Shown one piece after another: positions 44,994 through 52,887 of a stretch of 64,000 nt of DNA. Under the pieces are notes generated by a model. The model searched no databases. It was not told where the DNA came from and saw only the letters and a program-made list of their open reading frames with translations. The DNA is from Ferrovum sp. JA12. GTDB lineage: Bacteria > Pseudomonadota > Gammaproteobacteria > Burkholderiales > Ferrovaceae. The stretch is taken from contig NZ_LJWX01000001.1 of NCBI RefSeq assembly GCF_001431705.1, forward strand, positions 1 to 64,000, written 5' to 3'. The translations under genes were made by a program, and so were the position numbers. The first letter of the stretch is position 1, and each line of letters starts with the position of its first letter.

Positions 44994-46043
44994 ATGCGTC
45001 ATTCATCCACACAACTACATCTGAATGACATCCATACCTTGGCCTTTGCAGGAGGGGGAAATCGATGTTGGTGGCAGGCTGGCGTCGTTTCATCACTGCT
45101 GGACAAGGGATGGAAGCTGCCACCAACTTTAGTGGGGACAAGCGCAGGTGCAGCCATTGCAACCTCTCTTTTGACAAGTTCAGCCCGAGATGCGCTTGCA
45201 TCTTGTAAGCAACTTTACATGAGCAATGATCGACTGTTTGATTGGAAATCGTTATCCCAATTTCGTCTGAAATTTGCGCATCAACACATTTACCCAGCCT
45301 GGATCGAATCCTTCACCAGTGATCACCATTTTGAAAAACTAAAAACTGCGGGCTCTGAACTGATTGTTGCCATCACGCGCCCAGCACGTGCGCTTGGATT
45401 AGCTGGTAGTCTGGCTGCCGGTTCAATCGCGTACTTGTTAGACAAAAAATTGGCTCACAGCATTCACCCCAAGTTGCCGCGCTATCTTGGGGTGAAGCAA
45501 GAATTTCTAAGCTTGAGCAATGTCCCTGATGGTCAATCTGCTCGAACGTTACTGCAAACTGTAGCCGCTGCTACTCCATTTATGTTGGCCCAAAAAATCG
45601 GGGGGCAATGGGGGTTCGATGGAGGCTACTCTGACAATGCCCCCATCCCACCTCAAACTGAGGTGGAGCGGAAACACACGCTGGTGCTACTCACCAGACA
45701 TTACCCAAGCCTTCCAACCGTTTTTACTTGGCAAGGACGAACATACTGGCAGCCGAGTCAGAAGGTCCCTGTGTCCACTTGGGATTGTCGGCCAGGAACC
45801 ACCGTTGATCAGGCGTTTGAACTAGGTCTTCACGACGGAAAAAATTCGCAACAGGCATATAGAGGGCGTCACTCGCAGTCCGTTACGCAGAGAATGCATT
45901 GCCAGCCAAATGCTCTGCCCAAAATTCAACACATGCGCGAATTTTCGCTAGTCGGTGCCGCTCTTGCAGCATCACAGCATAAACAGGAATTTCTTGAACA
46001 TCAAAGTACGGTCGAAGCAGCGGAACCAGTTCTCCCGACTTGA
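44994..46043 (+). CDS. Patatin-like phospholipase
   Basis: This ~349-aa patatin-fold hydrolase has the oxyanion loop FAGGGNR (residues 18-24), the nucleophile elbow GTSAGA (S50) and the catalytic Asp in FDGGYSDN (~205). It would cleave acyl groups from phospholipids. The ATG at 44994 fits the fold start better than an upstream TTG. The last ~53 codons run through the antisense strand of the LysR gene (161-bp overlap) and have no patatin features, so the original 3' end was probably lost in a rearrangement. Confidence 0.82.
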   Translation: MRHSSTQLHLNDIHTLAFAGGGNRCWWQAGVVSSLLDKGWKLPPTLVGTSAGAAIATSLLTSSARDALASCKQLYMSNDRLFDWKSLSQFRLKFAHQHIYPAWIESFTSDHHFEKLKTAGSELIVAITRPARALGLAGSLAAGSIAYLLDKKLAHSIHPKLPRYLGVKQEFLSLSNVPDGQSARTLLQTVAAATPFMLAQKIGGQWGFDGGYSDNAPIPPQTEVERKHTLVLLTRHYPSLPTVFTWQGRTYWQPSQKVPVSTWDCRPGTTVDQAFELGLHDGKNSQQAYRGRHSQSVTQRMHCQPNALPKIQHMREFSLVGAALAASQHKQEFLEHQSTVEAAEPVLPT

Positions 46044-46767
46044 CCAGTGGCGAAGCCACTATGTCTAACAGCCGAGCGATACCGACACCGTGCCTGACCA
46101 TAGAAAGCAATACAGCAGAGTTGTTGGTCAGCGTCTGGCCTTTAATTTGCAGACCTGGCTTTGTATCTTTTCGCTCCCACAGGTTCATCGAAATGGCACG
46201 GCTATTGCCGATCATGTGATGCTGCGCCAGCTCGTCCGGATGCTGCGGAGTGCCATTCTTGGCCAAGTAGCTTGGACTGGCATACAGCGTTCGACTGGCA
46301 ATCCCAATCTGCCTAGCCACCAGTGTTTCGCTATGTACGGAGGCGGTCCGGATGGCGATGTCAATGCCATCGCGCGCCATGTCTGCCAGTCGGTTATCGG
46401 CCAACACCTCAATATGCAGGCGCGGGTATTTTTCGTAGAGTGCTGGCAAGCTTGGTGCGACGAGCGACTCCGCCACCGAGGCACTGACACCGACACGAAC
46501 CCAACCACTGGGCTCGTTTTGCCGACCGCGCAAATCGGCTTTGAGCACTTCTGAGGTGTCGAGCATTAGCAAACCTTGCTGCAGCAAGGTGTCACCCTCA
46601 TCGGTCAGGCTCAGACCATGAGTTGTCCGGTGCATCAGTCGGGCACCACAAGCAGCCTCCAACCGATTCAACGCTCGCGTAACTTGGCTGACCGGAATGT
46701 TGCGCTCTCGAGCCGCAGCTGACAGCGTGCCCAATGCACTTACTCGTGCAAACAGGGGCCAGATCAT
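45883..46767 (-). CDS. LysR-type transcriptional regulator
   Basis: This 294-aa regulator has the LysR helix-turn-helix (FARVSALGTLSAAARERNIPVSQVTRALNRLE) and an effector domain (DGIDIAIRTASVHSETLVARQIG) of the CrgA/DmlR-like subgroup. It is divergent from the tautomerase gene, its likely target. Full length. Its 3' end overlaps the patatin frame, which seems to have been extended into it. Confidence 0.9.
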   Translation of the reverse strand: MIWPLFARVSALGTLSAAARERNIPVSQVTRALNRLEAACGARLMHRTTHGLSLTDEGDTLLQQGLLMLDTSEVLKADLRGRQNEPSGWVRVGVSASVAESLVAPSLPALYEKYPRLHIEVLADNRLADMARDGIDIAIRTASVHSETLVARQIGIASRTLYASPSYLAKNGTPQHPDELAQHHMIGNSRAISMNLWERKDTKPGLQIKGQTLTNNSAVLLSMVRHGVGIARLLDIVASPLVKSGELVPLLRPYFDVQEIPVYAVMLQERHRLAKIRACVEFWAEHLAGNAFSA

Positions 46768-46894
46768 CCAAATGAAAGCTCATGGGTCATTCTAAGAACT
46801 TTTGCAAAATTTGCAAAACCAATTTCAATAATTGGCTATTTCCATGCATTGGATATATCAATACAGTCACATCCAATGTTCAAAAGAGTCAATC

Positions 46895-47287
46895 ATGCCC
46901 ATTCTCAACGTACTACTCAGTGGCCCAGCGCAGGATCAGAAAACCCAACAGGTGGCAAAAATGCTGGGGGAATGTACAAGCTGGATATTGCATAAAAAAC
47001 CCGAACTGACCTCCATCGCTATCCGCTATGTAGAGCCAGAACATTGGATCGTGGGCGGCCAATCATTGGCTGCGCAAAACAAGTCCAGCGCCTTTGTCGA
47101 AATCAAGATCACAGACGAGACCAACACCCGGCTCGAAAAAGCAGCATACATTGAGGCTGTGTATGACGGCCTCTTAAACCTTATGCCAAACCTGCACCAT
47201 GAGAGCTACATCCACGTCGATGATGTGCGGGCTGGTGCCTATGGTTATGGTGGCAAAACGCAAGAGTACAGAGCACACCACAAGTAA
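46895..47287 (+). CDS. Tautomerase-superfamily protein
   Basis: This 130-aa protein starts MPILNVLLSG, so after Met removal it has the catalytic N-terminal Pro of the 4-oxalocrotonate tautomerase superfamily. The second half (AAYIEAVYDGLLNLMPNLHHESYIHVDDV) fits the longer, fused-type members. The ATG at 46895 was chosen for this reason; the frame is open further upstream. A LysR gene is divergent, suggesting inducible degradation or detoxification. Confidence 0.8.
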   Translation: MPILNVLLSGPAQDQKTQQVAKMLGECTSWILHKKPELTSIAIRYVEPEHWIVGGQSLAAQNKSSAFVEIKITDETNTRLEKAAYIEAVYDGLLNLMPNLHHESYIHVDDVRAGAYGYGGKTQEYRAHHK

Positions 47288-47386
47288 GCGGTAAACATAA
47301 TGCTTGCCGCTCTAGAGGTAGAGCTGATGGTTAGCTTTGGCCTGGCCTGCGTTAAGGATTCAAACTCGCATGAACGCCAAAAATCT

Positions 47387-47968
47387 TCATGATTGTTTGC
47401 ATGAAACTCGGTGGCTCGACGCTTGAAATGCTGCCCGTACGAGACGCGCTAATCCAGCCAGGATCACAATACAGCCAATCCACTTTGTGACGGAAAAAAT
47501 AAGCTCTCCCCGACGAACACGCTTCCATTCGCTCTTCAGAAGAATTTGTGCCTGTTCAATAATTTTTTCCTCACACGCACGACAAGCAACCAGATCCATT
47601 GAAGGGCAATCGATCATCAATCGCTCTAACTCGGTGATCCCCGTCAAGATTTGCTTGCAGGCCACTTCCTTCGGATTCAACCGCAATCTGACAGCTACTG
47701 CCACCTGATTAATTTCAATGAAGTAGCTTTCAGTTGCATCAAATAGCTCCGACTTTTCGGCATATTCAACAGCGACAGCCCCTCGAATCGCTCTTGCATT
47801 TGAAATCAATTTAGACAAATCCAAACGCAACGAATCTATCCAGGCTTGCCTGAATTCAGAAGTCTTGTTTTCTTTTGCGATGATCAAGCTAAGAAAGGCA
47901 AGAAGTCCTGCGATGGAGGCAGCGGCAATAGCACCTATTGCCGCATCGGGTACAACTAGAAAAGTCAT
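47387..47968 (-). CDS. Membrane protein with cytoplasmic helical domain, unknown
   Basis: This 193-aa protein has one N-terminal (residues ~7-29) and one C-terminal (~160-180) membrane helix. The helical region between contains DLVACRACEEK with two cysteines. I do not recognise it. It is the last gene of a five-gene minus-strand unit headed by mobile mystery proteins A and B. Its layout (membrane anchor plus helical sensor-like part) is often seen in phage-defence effectors, but nothing proves that here. Confidence 0.6.
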   Translation of the reverse strand: MTFLVVPDAAIGAIAAASIAGLLAFLSLIIAKENKTSEFRQAWIDSLRLDLSKLISNARAIRGAVAVEYAEKSELFDATESYFIEINQVAVAVRLRLNPKEVACKQILTGITELERLMIDCPSMDLVACRACEEKIIEQAQILLKSEWKRVRRGELIFSVTKWIGCIVILAGLARLVRAAFQASSHRVSCKQS

Positions 47969-48047
47969 GTAAAACTACCGTTCATATGAAATCAGACTGC
48001 CCACATCTAGCAAGTTTCTACGCAGATGCAGGGCCATCCTAATGCAT

Positions 48048-48527
48048 TCAAACAGCATACGGATTGTGATACTGCCGTTCAAGTTTTGGTTGCGGCGCGA
48101 TGTCAAAGACCTGTCCGCAGTCTTTGTTTTTGCAATAGGCCGCACTGCCATCCTCTTGCAAGATTGAGATCTTGTTGAGTACATCTTTGCAATTGGGGCA
48201 GATGAAGTGAGTTGGCTCACCCGACTGTGCCGCATCGGCCTTGAGTCGATACAACCGTGTTCCCCTATACGGCTCCGCCAATTCATAGCGATCGAATTGA
48301 GCTCTCCGCGAAAGTTCTTCGTTCGCTTTTCTCAACTCATCCTGCATTTGTGCCATTGATTGCTGAGCTTCAAGGAGGCGACCTTGTATTTCTGAAATTG
48401 TGGAAAGCAGCTCTATTGCTTTGGCATTGACGGCAGCATCTTTGCTTGCTGTCAACATTCCGTTCGCAATTTCATAGAGTGTTTTCAGACTAGAAATTGC
48501 ACCCCCAACCATAGTTGCATCAACCAT
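48048..48527 (-). CDS. Coiled-coil / zinc-ribbon protein, unknown
   Basis: This 159-aa soluble protein has an N-terminal segment with small helices, a coiled coil around residues 42-78 (IQGRLLEAQQSMAQMQDELRK) and a C-terminal zinc ribbon: C-P-N-C at ~110-113 and C-K-N-K-D-C at ~131-136. Similar accessory-genome proteins are seen near mobile elements, but no function is known to me. It lies between two membrane-protein genes with tight spacing (21 and 79 bp), so it probably acts with them. Confidence 0.65.
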   Translation of the reverse strand: MVDATMVGGAISSLKTLYEIANGMLTASKDAAVNAKAIELLSTISEIQGRLLEAQQSMAQMQDELRKANEELSRRAQFDRYELAEPYRGTRLYRLKADAAQSGEPTHFICPNCKDVLNKISILQEDGSAAYCKNKDCGQVFDIAPQPKLERQYHNPYAV

Positions 48528-48548
48528 TTTGAATTTCTCCGTTCTTTG

Positions 48549-48821
48549 TCATGACGATTCAATGACCTGGAGCAGCATCGAAATGCCCTGCAAAGCGGCG
48601 GCAATCGCAGCTGAATAGGCCGCCCAGCGGTTCCACTCTCCCTGCTTTTTCAGGGTCTCAATGAAGTCATCATCTCCATCTGAAATTCCGGACGGATAAA
48701 AACCATCTTCATTTGGCTTGGGGTCATAGGACACTCGGGCACGATCTGCGATGACCCACAGAGTCGCGGACACAAACGCGGTAACTGCAGATCCGATTGA
48801 AATATAAGCCCCTAAGCTCAT
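48549..48821 (-). CDS. Two-helix membrane protein (paralog 1)
   Basis: This 90-aa protein has two membrane helices (~5-25 and ~66-86) joined by a hydrophilic loop rich in Asp/Gly (YDPKPNEDGFYPSG...DDFIETLKKQGEWNRW). It is a clear paralog of the 97-aa protein encoded at 55,929-56,222: the loop and the RWAAYxAAxAAALQG segment are nearly identical. Unknown function. Located between the Fic gene and the coiled-coil gene. Confidence 0.65.
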   Translation of the reverse strand: MSLGAYISIGSAVTAFVSATLWVIADRARVSYDPKPNEDGFYPSGISDGDDDFIETLKKQGEWNRWAAYSAAIAAALQGISMLLQVIESS

Positions 48822-48842
48822 GCCATCCCTCGCCTCCCTTCG

Positions 48843-49430
48843 TTAACTGCGAGCAAATGCAATCAAATCGCCGAACTGCCCCTGATCTGCTGCACGTAAA
48901 GCGGCAAGGTATTGATCTCGAAGCTGCCCCACCGTAGTGATGGATGCTTCGCCGCCCCCCCATGTCAGTCGCGAACGGCCAAGACGCATTGCCAACAAAT
49001 CTGCCATCAAACGTGAATGGCGTCCGTTGCCATTAGGAAAGGCATGAATCCACACCAATTGATGGTGAAACCTCACTGCCAGCTCATCGGCATCAAATAC
49101 ATGATTCTCGATTTGATATTTTGTATTGTCCAGCAAGTTGCGTAATTTCACTGCCACCTGCGTCGAGTCCACTCCAATGTTTTTGTTGGTCTTGCGGAAT
49201 GTTCCCGCCCACCGCCAGGTCTTATCAAACATCTGGCGATGCAGATCTCGAATAAACCCCTCGTCCAGCAGATCCCGCTTTTTCTGACGCGCAGCCCAGC
49301 GATCCCCCTGAACGATGTTGATTTGCTCCCATGCATTTAGATCGCCTTGGGTGGTGATATGCGTCGGCACCAAACCTGCGGCTTCGTCCGGATCTAATGG
49401 GGTTGCCCCTGGGGCGTAATGAAATTCCAT
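48843..49430 (-). CDS. Mobile mystery protein B (Fic/DOC family)
   Basis: This 195-aa Fic protein has the complete catalytic motif HAFPNGNGRHSR (residues 129-140), here with Ala instead of the usual Pro after His. It would AMPylate or otherwise modify a target with nucleotide cofactors. Size and partner match the mobile mystery protein B family, always paired with an HTH protein A. ATG at 49430 was chosen from a GGTGAG site and the ten-base spacing to the upstream gene; a longer frame exists. Confidence 0.85.
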   Translation of the reverse strand: MEFHYAPGATPLDPDEAAGLVPTHITTQGDLNAWEQINIVQGDRWAARQKKRDLLDEGFIRDLHRQMFDKTWRWAGTFRKTNKNIGVDSTQVAVKLRNLLDNTKYQIENHVFDADELAVRFHHQLVWIHAFPNGNGRHSRLMADLLAMRLGRSRLTWGGGEASITTVGQLRDQYLAALRAADQGQFGDLIAFARS

Positions 49431-49440
49431 ATTCAATATC

Positions 49441-49899
49441 TCACCACAGTTCGCGACGCGAACCTTCCAGCAACTCCTTGATTGCCAGCTCAAGTTGCAG
49501 CTTGGTCAATGGCCCCTGGACAGCCTGATCCTCCAATGCCATTGAATGGGCAATTGGACGCAAGCGCTCCCGCGCAACTGACTCGGCGCGTTCTTTCACA
49601 TGCTGCGACAGGCTGGTACGAGGCACCAATGCATATTGCAATTCGCAATCCAACGCCTCAGCCAACTTGCGCAGGCTGGCCAACGTGATGGCGTCTGAGG
49701 CCTCTGCATTTTCCAGCTTGCGGACACCTGCATGGGACATCCCCAAACGACGAGCAAAGGCTGCGGCGGACATGCCCAGGGACTCACGAATCGCGCGCAC
49801 CCATCCAGACCTAGGGCGTGCGATCAATTGCGCAGCCTTCCAAGTGGCAAGAAGTGCGTCCATTTGCTGGAGCTGAAGATCGCGGAATTGGTTTTCCAT
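49441..49899 (-). CDS. Mobile mystery protein A (HTH)
   Basis: This 152-aa protein has an Xre-type helix-turn-helix (MSAAAFARRLGMSHAGVRKLENAE, ~43-66) and a helical C-terminus. It matches mobile mystery protein A, the invariable upstream partner of the Fic-type protein B. It probably acts as repressor/antitoxin. Three copies of an AACCTACAGGTT-like palindrome lie directly upstream, the nearest two bases from the start codon, suggesting autoregulation. Confidence 0.85.
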   Translation of the reverse strand: MENQFRDLQLQQMDALLATWKAAQLIARPRSGWVRAIRESLGMSAAAFARRLGMSHAGVRKLENAEASDAITLASLRKLAEALDCELQYALVPRTSLSQHVKERAESVARERLRPIAHSMALEDQAVQGPLTKLQLELAIKELLEGSRRELW

Positions 49900-49901
49900 G
49901 G

Positions 49902-49979
49902 AACCTACAGGTAACGTTTTAATGCCACTATCTTAACCTATGGGTTCCAATAATGCAACCACACCGAAACCTACAGGTT
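49902..49979 (-). promoter_or_regulatory. Three evenly spaced operators and promoter of the mobile mystery operon
   Basis: AACCTACAGGTA (49902-49913), AACCTATGGGTT (49935-49946) and AACCTACAGGTT (49968-49979) are imperfect palindromes repeating every 33 bp, about three helical turns. On the minus strand TTGCAT-N17-TAAGAT spans the middle site. The nearest site covers the region just upstream of the start codon. This is a typical layout for cooperative autorepression by the adjacent HTH protein. Confidence 0.75.
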
Positions 49980-50133
49980 CCTGATGATAGGATTAAATGG
50001 AACTCTTGAGTTTCACAGTTGATCATATCCTGTTGACCAGAACTGGCCAGCAGGCGCAACCATCGTGACTTCTTAGGGGTAAGAACCGGGTGACACGAGA
50101 GTTTCCATACAACTTTTGTATGGAGACCATTTG

Positions 50134-50439
50134 ATGTTCGAAAAACCTTGTGCCCACTGCGGCCTACCGTTCCAACCACGCCCCCAAGTACCCAATCATG
50201 CTTTCTGCGCTGACCCAGCTTGCCAAAAAGTCAGGCGGCAACGCTGGCACCTCGAAAAGCTGCAGGCCGATCCAAACTACAGAGAGAACAAAGCTCGGTC
50301 GCAGAAAGCCTGGCAAGAGCGCAACCCGGATTATTGGCGCAGGTATCGCGATGAAAACCCTGACTATGCCGAGCGCAACAGGGCAATGCAGCAGCCCGGC
50401 GAAGATGCGTTTCAGTCTGAGCCAGCCTTCCAGGAGTGA
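50134..50439 (+). CDS. Small zinc-finger protein, unknown
   Basis: This 101-aa, highly charged protein has an N-terminal Cys/His cluster (CAHCGLPFQPRPQVPNHAFC...DPACQ) that fits a zinc finger, followed by an Arg/Gln-rich helical stretch. The ATG at 50134 follows GGAG by eight bases. Similar short Zn-finger proteins are found in plasmids and transposons near IS91/IS66-type elements. Function unknown. It lies just before the IS3 copy. Confidence 0.6.
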   Translation: MFEKPCAHCGLPFQPRPQVPNHAFCADPACQKVRRQRWHLEKLQADPNYRENKARSQKAWQERNPDYWRRYRDENPDYAERNRAMQQPGEDAFQSEPAFQE

Positions 50440-50509
50440 CTATGACCGCACATCATGCTTGGGCCTTGGTGTGCAGATTGTTCGCTGAGGGGACGCCAGT
50501 TTTTCGGTC

Positions 50510-51165
50510 TGGAGTTGCCCCTTTAGACCGGACACATTATTGTTCTGTCAAAGGAGTTAGAGATGAGTCAAAGAAGAGGGGCGTATGCGCCTGAGTTTCG
50601 TCAACAAATGGTGGAGCTGGTCAAAGCAGGCCGCAAACCAAGTGAGCTTGCCAAAGAGTTTGGTTGCCACGACACCAGCATCAGCGCATGGGTTCGTCAA
50701 GCCAATTCCGACGAGCTAGGTGGTGGTCGGCCTGATGCACCACTGACAACGGCTGAGCGACAAGAACTGGCTCAGTTACGTCGCCAATTGCGTCAAGTCA
50801 CGCAGGAGCGCGATATCTTGGCAAAGGCTACGGCCTGGTTTGCCAACAAGGACAGCGGGATAGACAAGACATCTATGCGCTGATTCAGGCGAACCAGGCC
50901 GACATACCGATCCAAGCGATGTGCAAGCATTTGCAAGTGAGCACAAGTGGCTACTACGAGTGGTGCTCTCGTCCACCCAGCGAACGAAGCATTAATGACC
51001 ACCTCATGACTGAGCGGATTCGTCAAATCCATGCCATGAGTGACTACACCTACGGACGCCCTCGTGTGCAGGCTGAGCTGCGAGACATGGGGCTGTGTGT
51101 GAATCACAAGCGCATTGAACGCTTGATGAAGCTGGCAAACCTCCAAGGCGTGCTGGCCAAGTCGG
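50510..51165 (+). mobile_element. IS3-family element, 3' truncated
   Basis: The left end (TGGAGTTGCCCCTTTAGACC at about 50510), orfA and about the first third of orfB are present. The sequence then changes abruptly at about 51,160 into a phage tail gene on the opposite strand. The right terminal repeat is missing, so the copy cannot move on its own. Confidence 0.75.
50563..50883 (+). CDS. IS3 transposase OrfA
   Basis: This 106-aa protein has the OrfA helix-turn-helix (YAPEFRQQMVELVKAGRK, CHDTSISAWVRQ) and a leucine-zipper coiled coil (LAQLRRQLRQVTQERDILAKA). AAAGGAG precedes the ATG. In intact IS3 elements a -1 frameshift near the end joins it to OrfB; the frame layout here (ILAKATAWFA followed by the OrfB frame) is compatible with that. 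Confidence 0.88.
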   Translation: MSQRRGAYAPEFRQQMVELVKAGRKPSELAKEFGCHDTSISAWVRQANSDELGGGRPDAPLTTAERQELAQLRRQLRQVTQERDILAKATAWFANKDSGIDKTSMR

Positions 51166-51170
51166 GGTAG
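50868..51170 (+). pseudogene. IS3 transposase OrfB fragment
   Basis: Only the N-terminal ~95 residues remain (DIYALIQANQADIPIQAMCKH, YTYGRPRVQAELRD, NHKRIERLMK). The DDE catalytic domain is absent because of the truncation at about 51,160. Not functional. Confidence 0.85.
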
Positions 51171-51743
51171 ACCAGATGCCGACCGTAAATGACCGGGATG
51201 GGCTGTGCCAAGCGCGCGTAGTTGCCCTGACCTTGCAGGCTGTAAGTGGGCGACGGCTGCGCCATGCTGCCACCACCCGCGGCAAAGGATGGCATGTTGG
51301 GTGTAGGCAAGGGCACCATGGCGCTGACCAAAGCGGAGCCAGCCGTCATGATAATGGCCGACCCAACGGCAGTGGCCAGATTGCCTGAGAAGCCCAGGCT
51401 GGCGCCCAGCGGCCCACCATAAACGGTGGCTACCACCATGACTGCGATCATCAGCACGGTGCGCAAAGGGTTTTTTCCGCCGCCCCCGCCACCACCGCCC
51501 TGGGGTAGCGTGACGAATACAAAAATGCCGTCAATACGGGTTTGTCGCCCAATCGGCACGCAGTACCGGTGCGCCATCCTTGATGCACAGAGTGGGCACT
51601 TCAAATTCTGTGATGCCCTGCGTTTGCAGCCATTGACGGATGCTGAGATGGGGGCTGGCCGCCAAAACCTCATGCACCTCGCGCTGATTCGGCTGGAAGG
51701 GGTTGCGCAGCATGACCACGGCGCTGTTTGCATGGCTGTTCAT
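51160..51743 (-). pseudogene. Phage tail tip protein J, N-terminal fragment with frameshift
   Basis: The minus strand encodes the N-terminal ~190 residues of a lambda J/TipJ-like host-specificity protein, which is normally over 1,000 aa. It starts at ATG 51743 (MNSHANSAVVMLRNPFQPNQ), shifts frame at an AAA run near 51,538 (one extra A explains it), and continues through the Gly-rich LPQGGGGGGGGK to IPVIYGRHLVYPDLAS. There it is cut by the truncated IS3 element. Its start overlaps the upstream NlpC/P60 stop (ATGA). Confidence 0.8.
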
Positions 51744-52195
51744 GGCGCATCTCCCGCAAAGCGGTAAAACCCCTCGACTCGCCAACCGTGTAAAAGCAGT
51801 TCCGGCAATTTTTGATAAACGACACCCGCGTCTTTGACGGCGTGCAGCACGCCGCCACCATCGACATCGAGCCAGACCCCAACATGCACCGGATGGCGGG
51901 ACTGACGCAGCAACACTGCATTGCCCTCTTGGGCGTGATCTTTGGTGTATGCCACGTTTTGCCAGCGCTGCCGCTCGGGGTGGTCGCGGAATGCGCCCAG
52001 CACGGCACGCAGGTCGTCCGCATTGACCGGGATTTCCGGCAAATCGCGGTCAAAGTGGCAGCGCTGTATGGCAAGAAACAGACCCCAGCAGTCGTAGGCA
52101 TCTGGTCCGCGCGCGCCAGCCACCCAAGGCAGACCGATGGTGCGCACGGCCCAGTGCTGCGGGTTGGGCGTAGATTTGAATGATTGATTTGACAT
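51740..52195 (-). CDS. Phage tail NlpC/P60 peptidase
   Basis: This 151-aa protein of the lambda K-like tail-assembly type has a catalytic Cys in YDCWG (~36), His in HVGVW (~105) and an acidic partner further on. It would hydrolyse peptidoglycan during tail assembly or DNA entry. It is intact but stands in a broken tail module: DUF1833-like relic upstream, truncated tip gene downstream. Confidence 0.85.
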   Translation of the reverse strand: MSNQSFKSTPNPQHWAVRTIGLPWVAGARGPDAYDCWGLFLAIQRCHFDRDLPEIPVNADDLRAVLGAFRDHPERQRWQNVAYTKDHAQEGNAVLLRQSRHPVHVGVWLDVDGGGVLHAVKDAGVVYQKLPELLLHGWRVEGFYRFAGDAP

Positions 52196-52223
52196 GGAAT
52201 CACTTAATGGCTAATATGAGATC

Positions 52224-52547
52224 ATGAAGCCGAACTACAAACGCCCCTTCGCGCAGTACGTCAAGAAGGCACACAAGCCCTTGCAACTGGCGATTGAAGA
52301 CGCTGTGGAGTTGGTTTGTGAGTCGCCAGAAATCGGTGAACTCAAGATGGGTGATCTGGCGGGGATACGGGTTTACAAGTTCCGTTTCAATCGCCAGGAA
52401 TATCTGGTGGCGTACCGCCCCCCGGGCAAAGATTCGCCCCTTGAGTTTTTGATCATCGATTTTTATCAGGTGGGATCACACGAGAACTTTTACGAAGAGC
52501 TGAAGCACTACTTGCGTCAGGAGAGCAGCAAAGGAGAAACGAAATGA
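52224..52547 (+). CDS. RelE/ParE-type toxin
   Basis: This 107-aa RelE-superfamily protein has the GIRVYKFRFNRQEYLVAYRP and LIIDFYQVGSHENFYEEL segments typical of these ribonucleases. It overlaps the next gene by ATGA (52544-52547), giving a toxin-first order like HigBA. It is transcribed opposite to, and inserted within, a phage tail module. Confidence 0.82.
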   Translation: MKPNYKRPFAQYVKKAHKPLQLAIEDAVELVCESPEIGELKMGDLAGIRVYKFRFNRQEYLVAYRPPGKDSPLEFLIIDFYQVGSHENFYEELKHYLRQESSKGETK

Positions 52548-52867
52548 GCCACGCCATGAACCAATCCCTCACAGCAGAAGACCTGTTTTCTGAAATGAAA
52601 CGCATGCCTGCGGTGGAGCGCACCCGGTTTTTTTCACTGCTGACCGGCAACGCTTTTTGTGACGATGACTTCAGCCACAAACAGGTGTTTGGCCATCTGC
52701 AGCAGGAACCATTTTCTGCATGGGAGGCAGCGGAGTACCTTGAGGTCTCCGTACCCACCCTGCGTCGCTACGTTCAATCCGGAAAACTGGTGCCGAGTCA
52801 CGTTGTTGGCCGCAACCAGATGTTCTCTGCCCAGACGTTGCGGGCATTCAAGCGCTCCAGAAGCTGA
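52544..52867 (+). CDS. HTH antitoxin with MerR/excisionase-type domain
   Basis: This 107-aa protein has a helical N-terminus (toxin binding, by analogy) and a C-terminal MerR/excisionase-type helix-turn-helix: FSAWEAAEYLEVSVPTLRRYVQSGKLVPSHVVGRNQMF. Coupled to the RelE-type gene by overlapping ATGA. A DNA-binding domain of this class at the C-terminus of an antitoxin is less common than Xre or ribbon-helix-helix types. Confidence 0.75.
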   Translation: MSHAMNQSLTAEDLFSEMKRMPAVERTRFFSLLTGNAFCDDDFSHKQVFGHLQQEPFSAWEAAEYLEVSVPTLRRYVQSGKLVPSHVVGRNQMFSAQTLRAFKRSRS

Positions 52868-52887
52868 GGGCGCAGTCCGCGTCGCTC

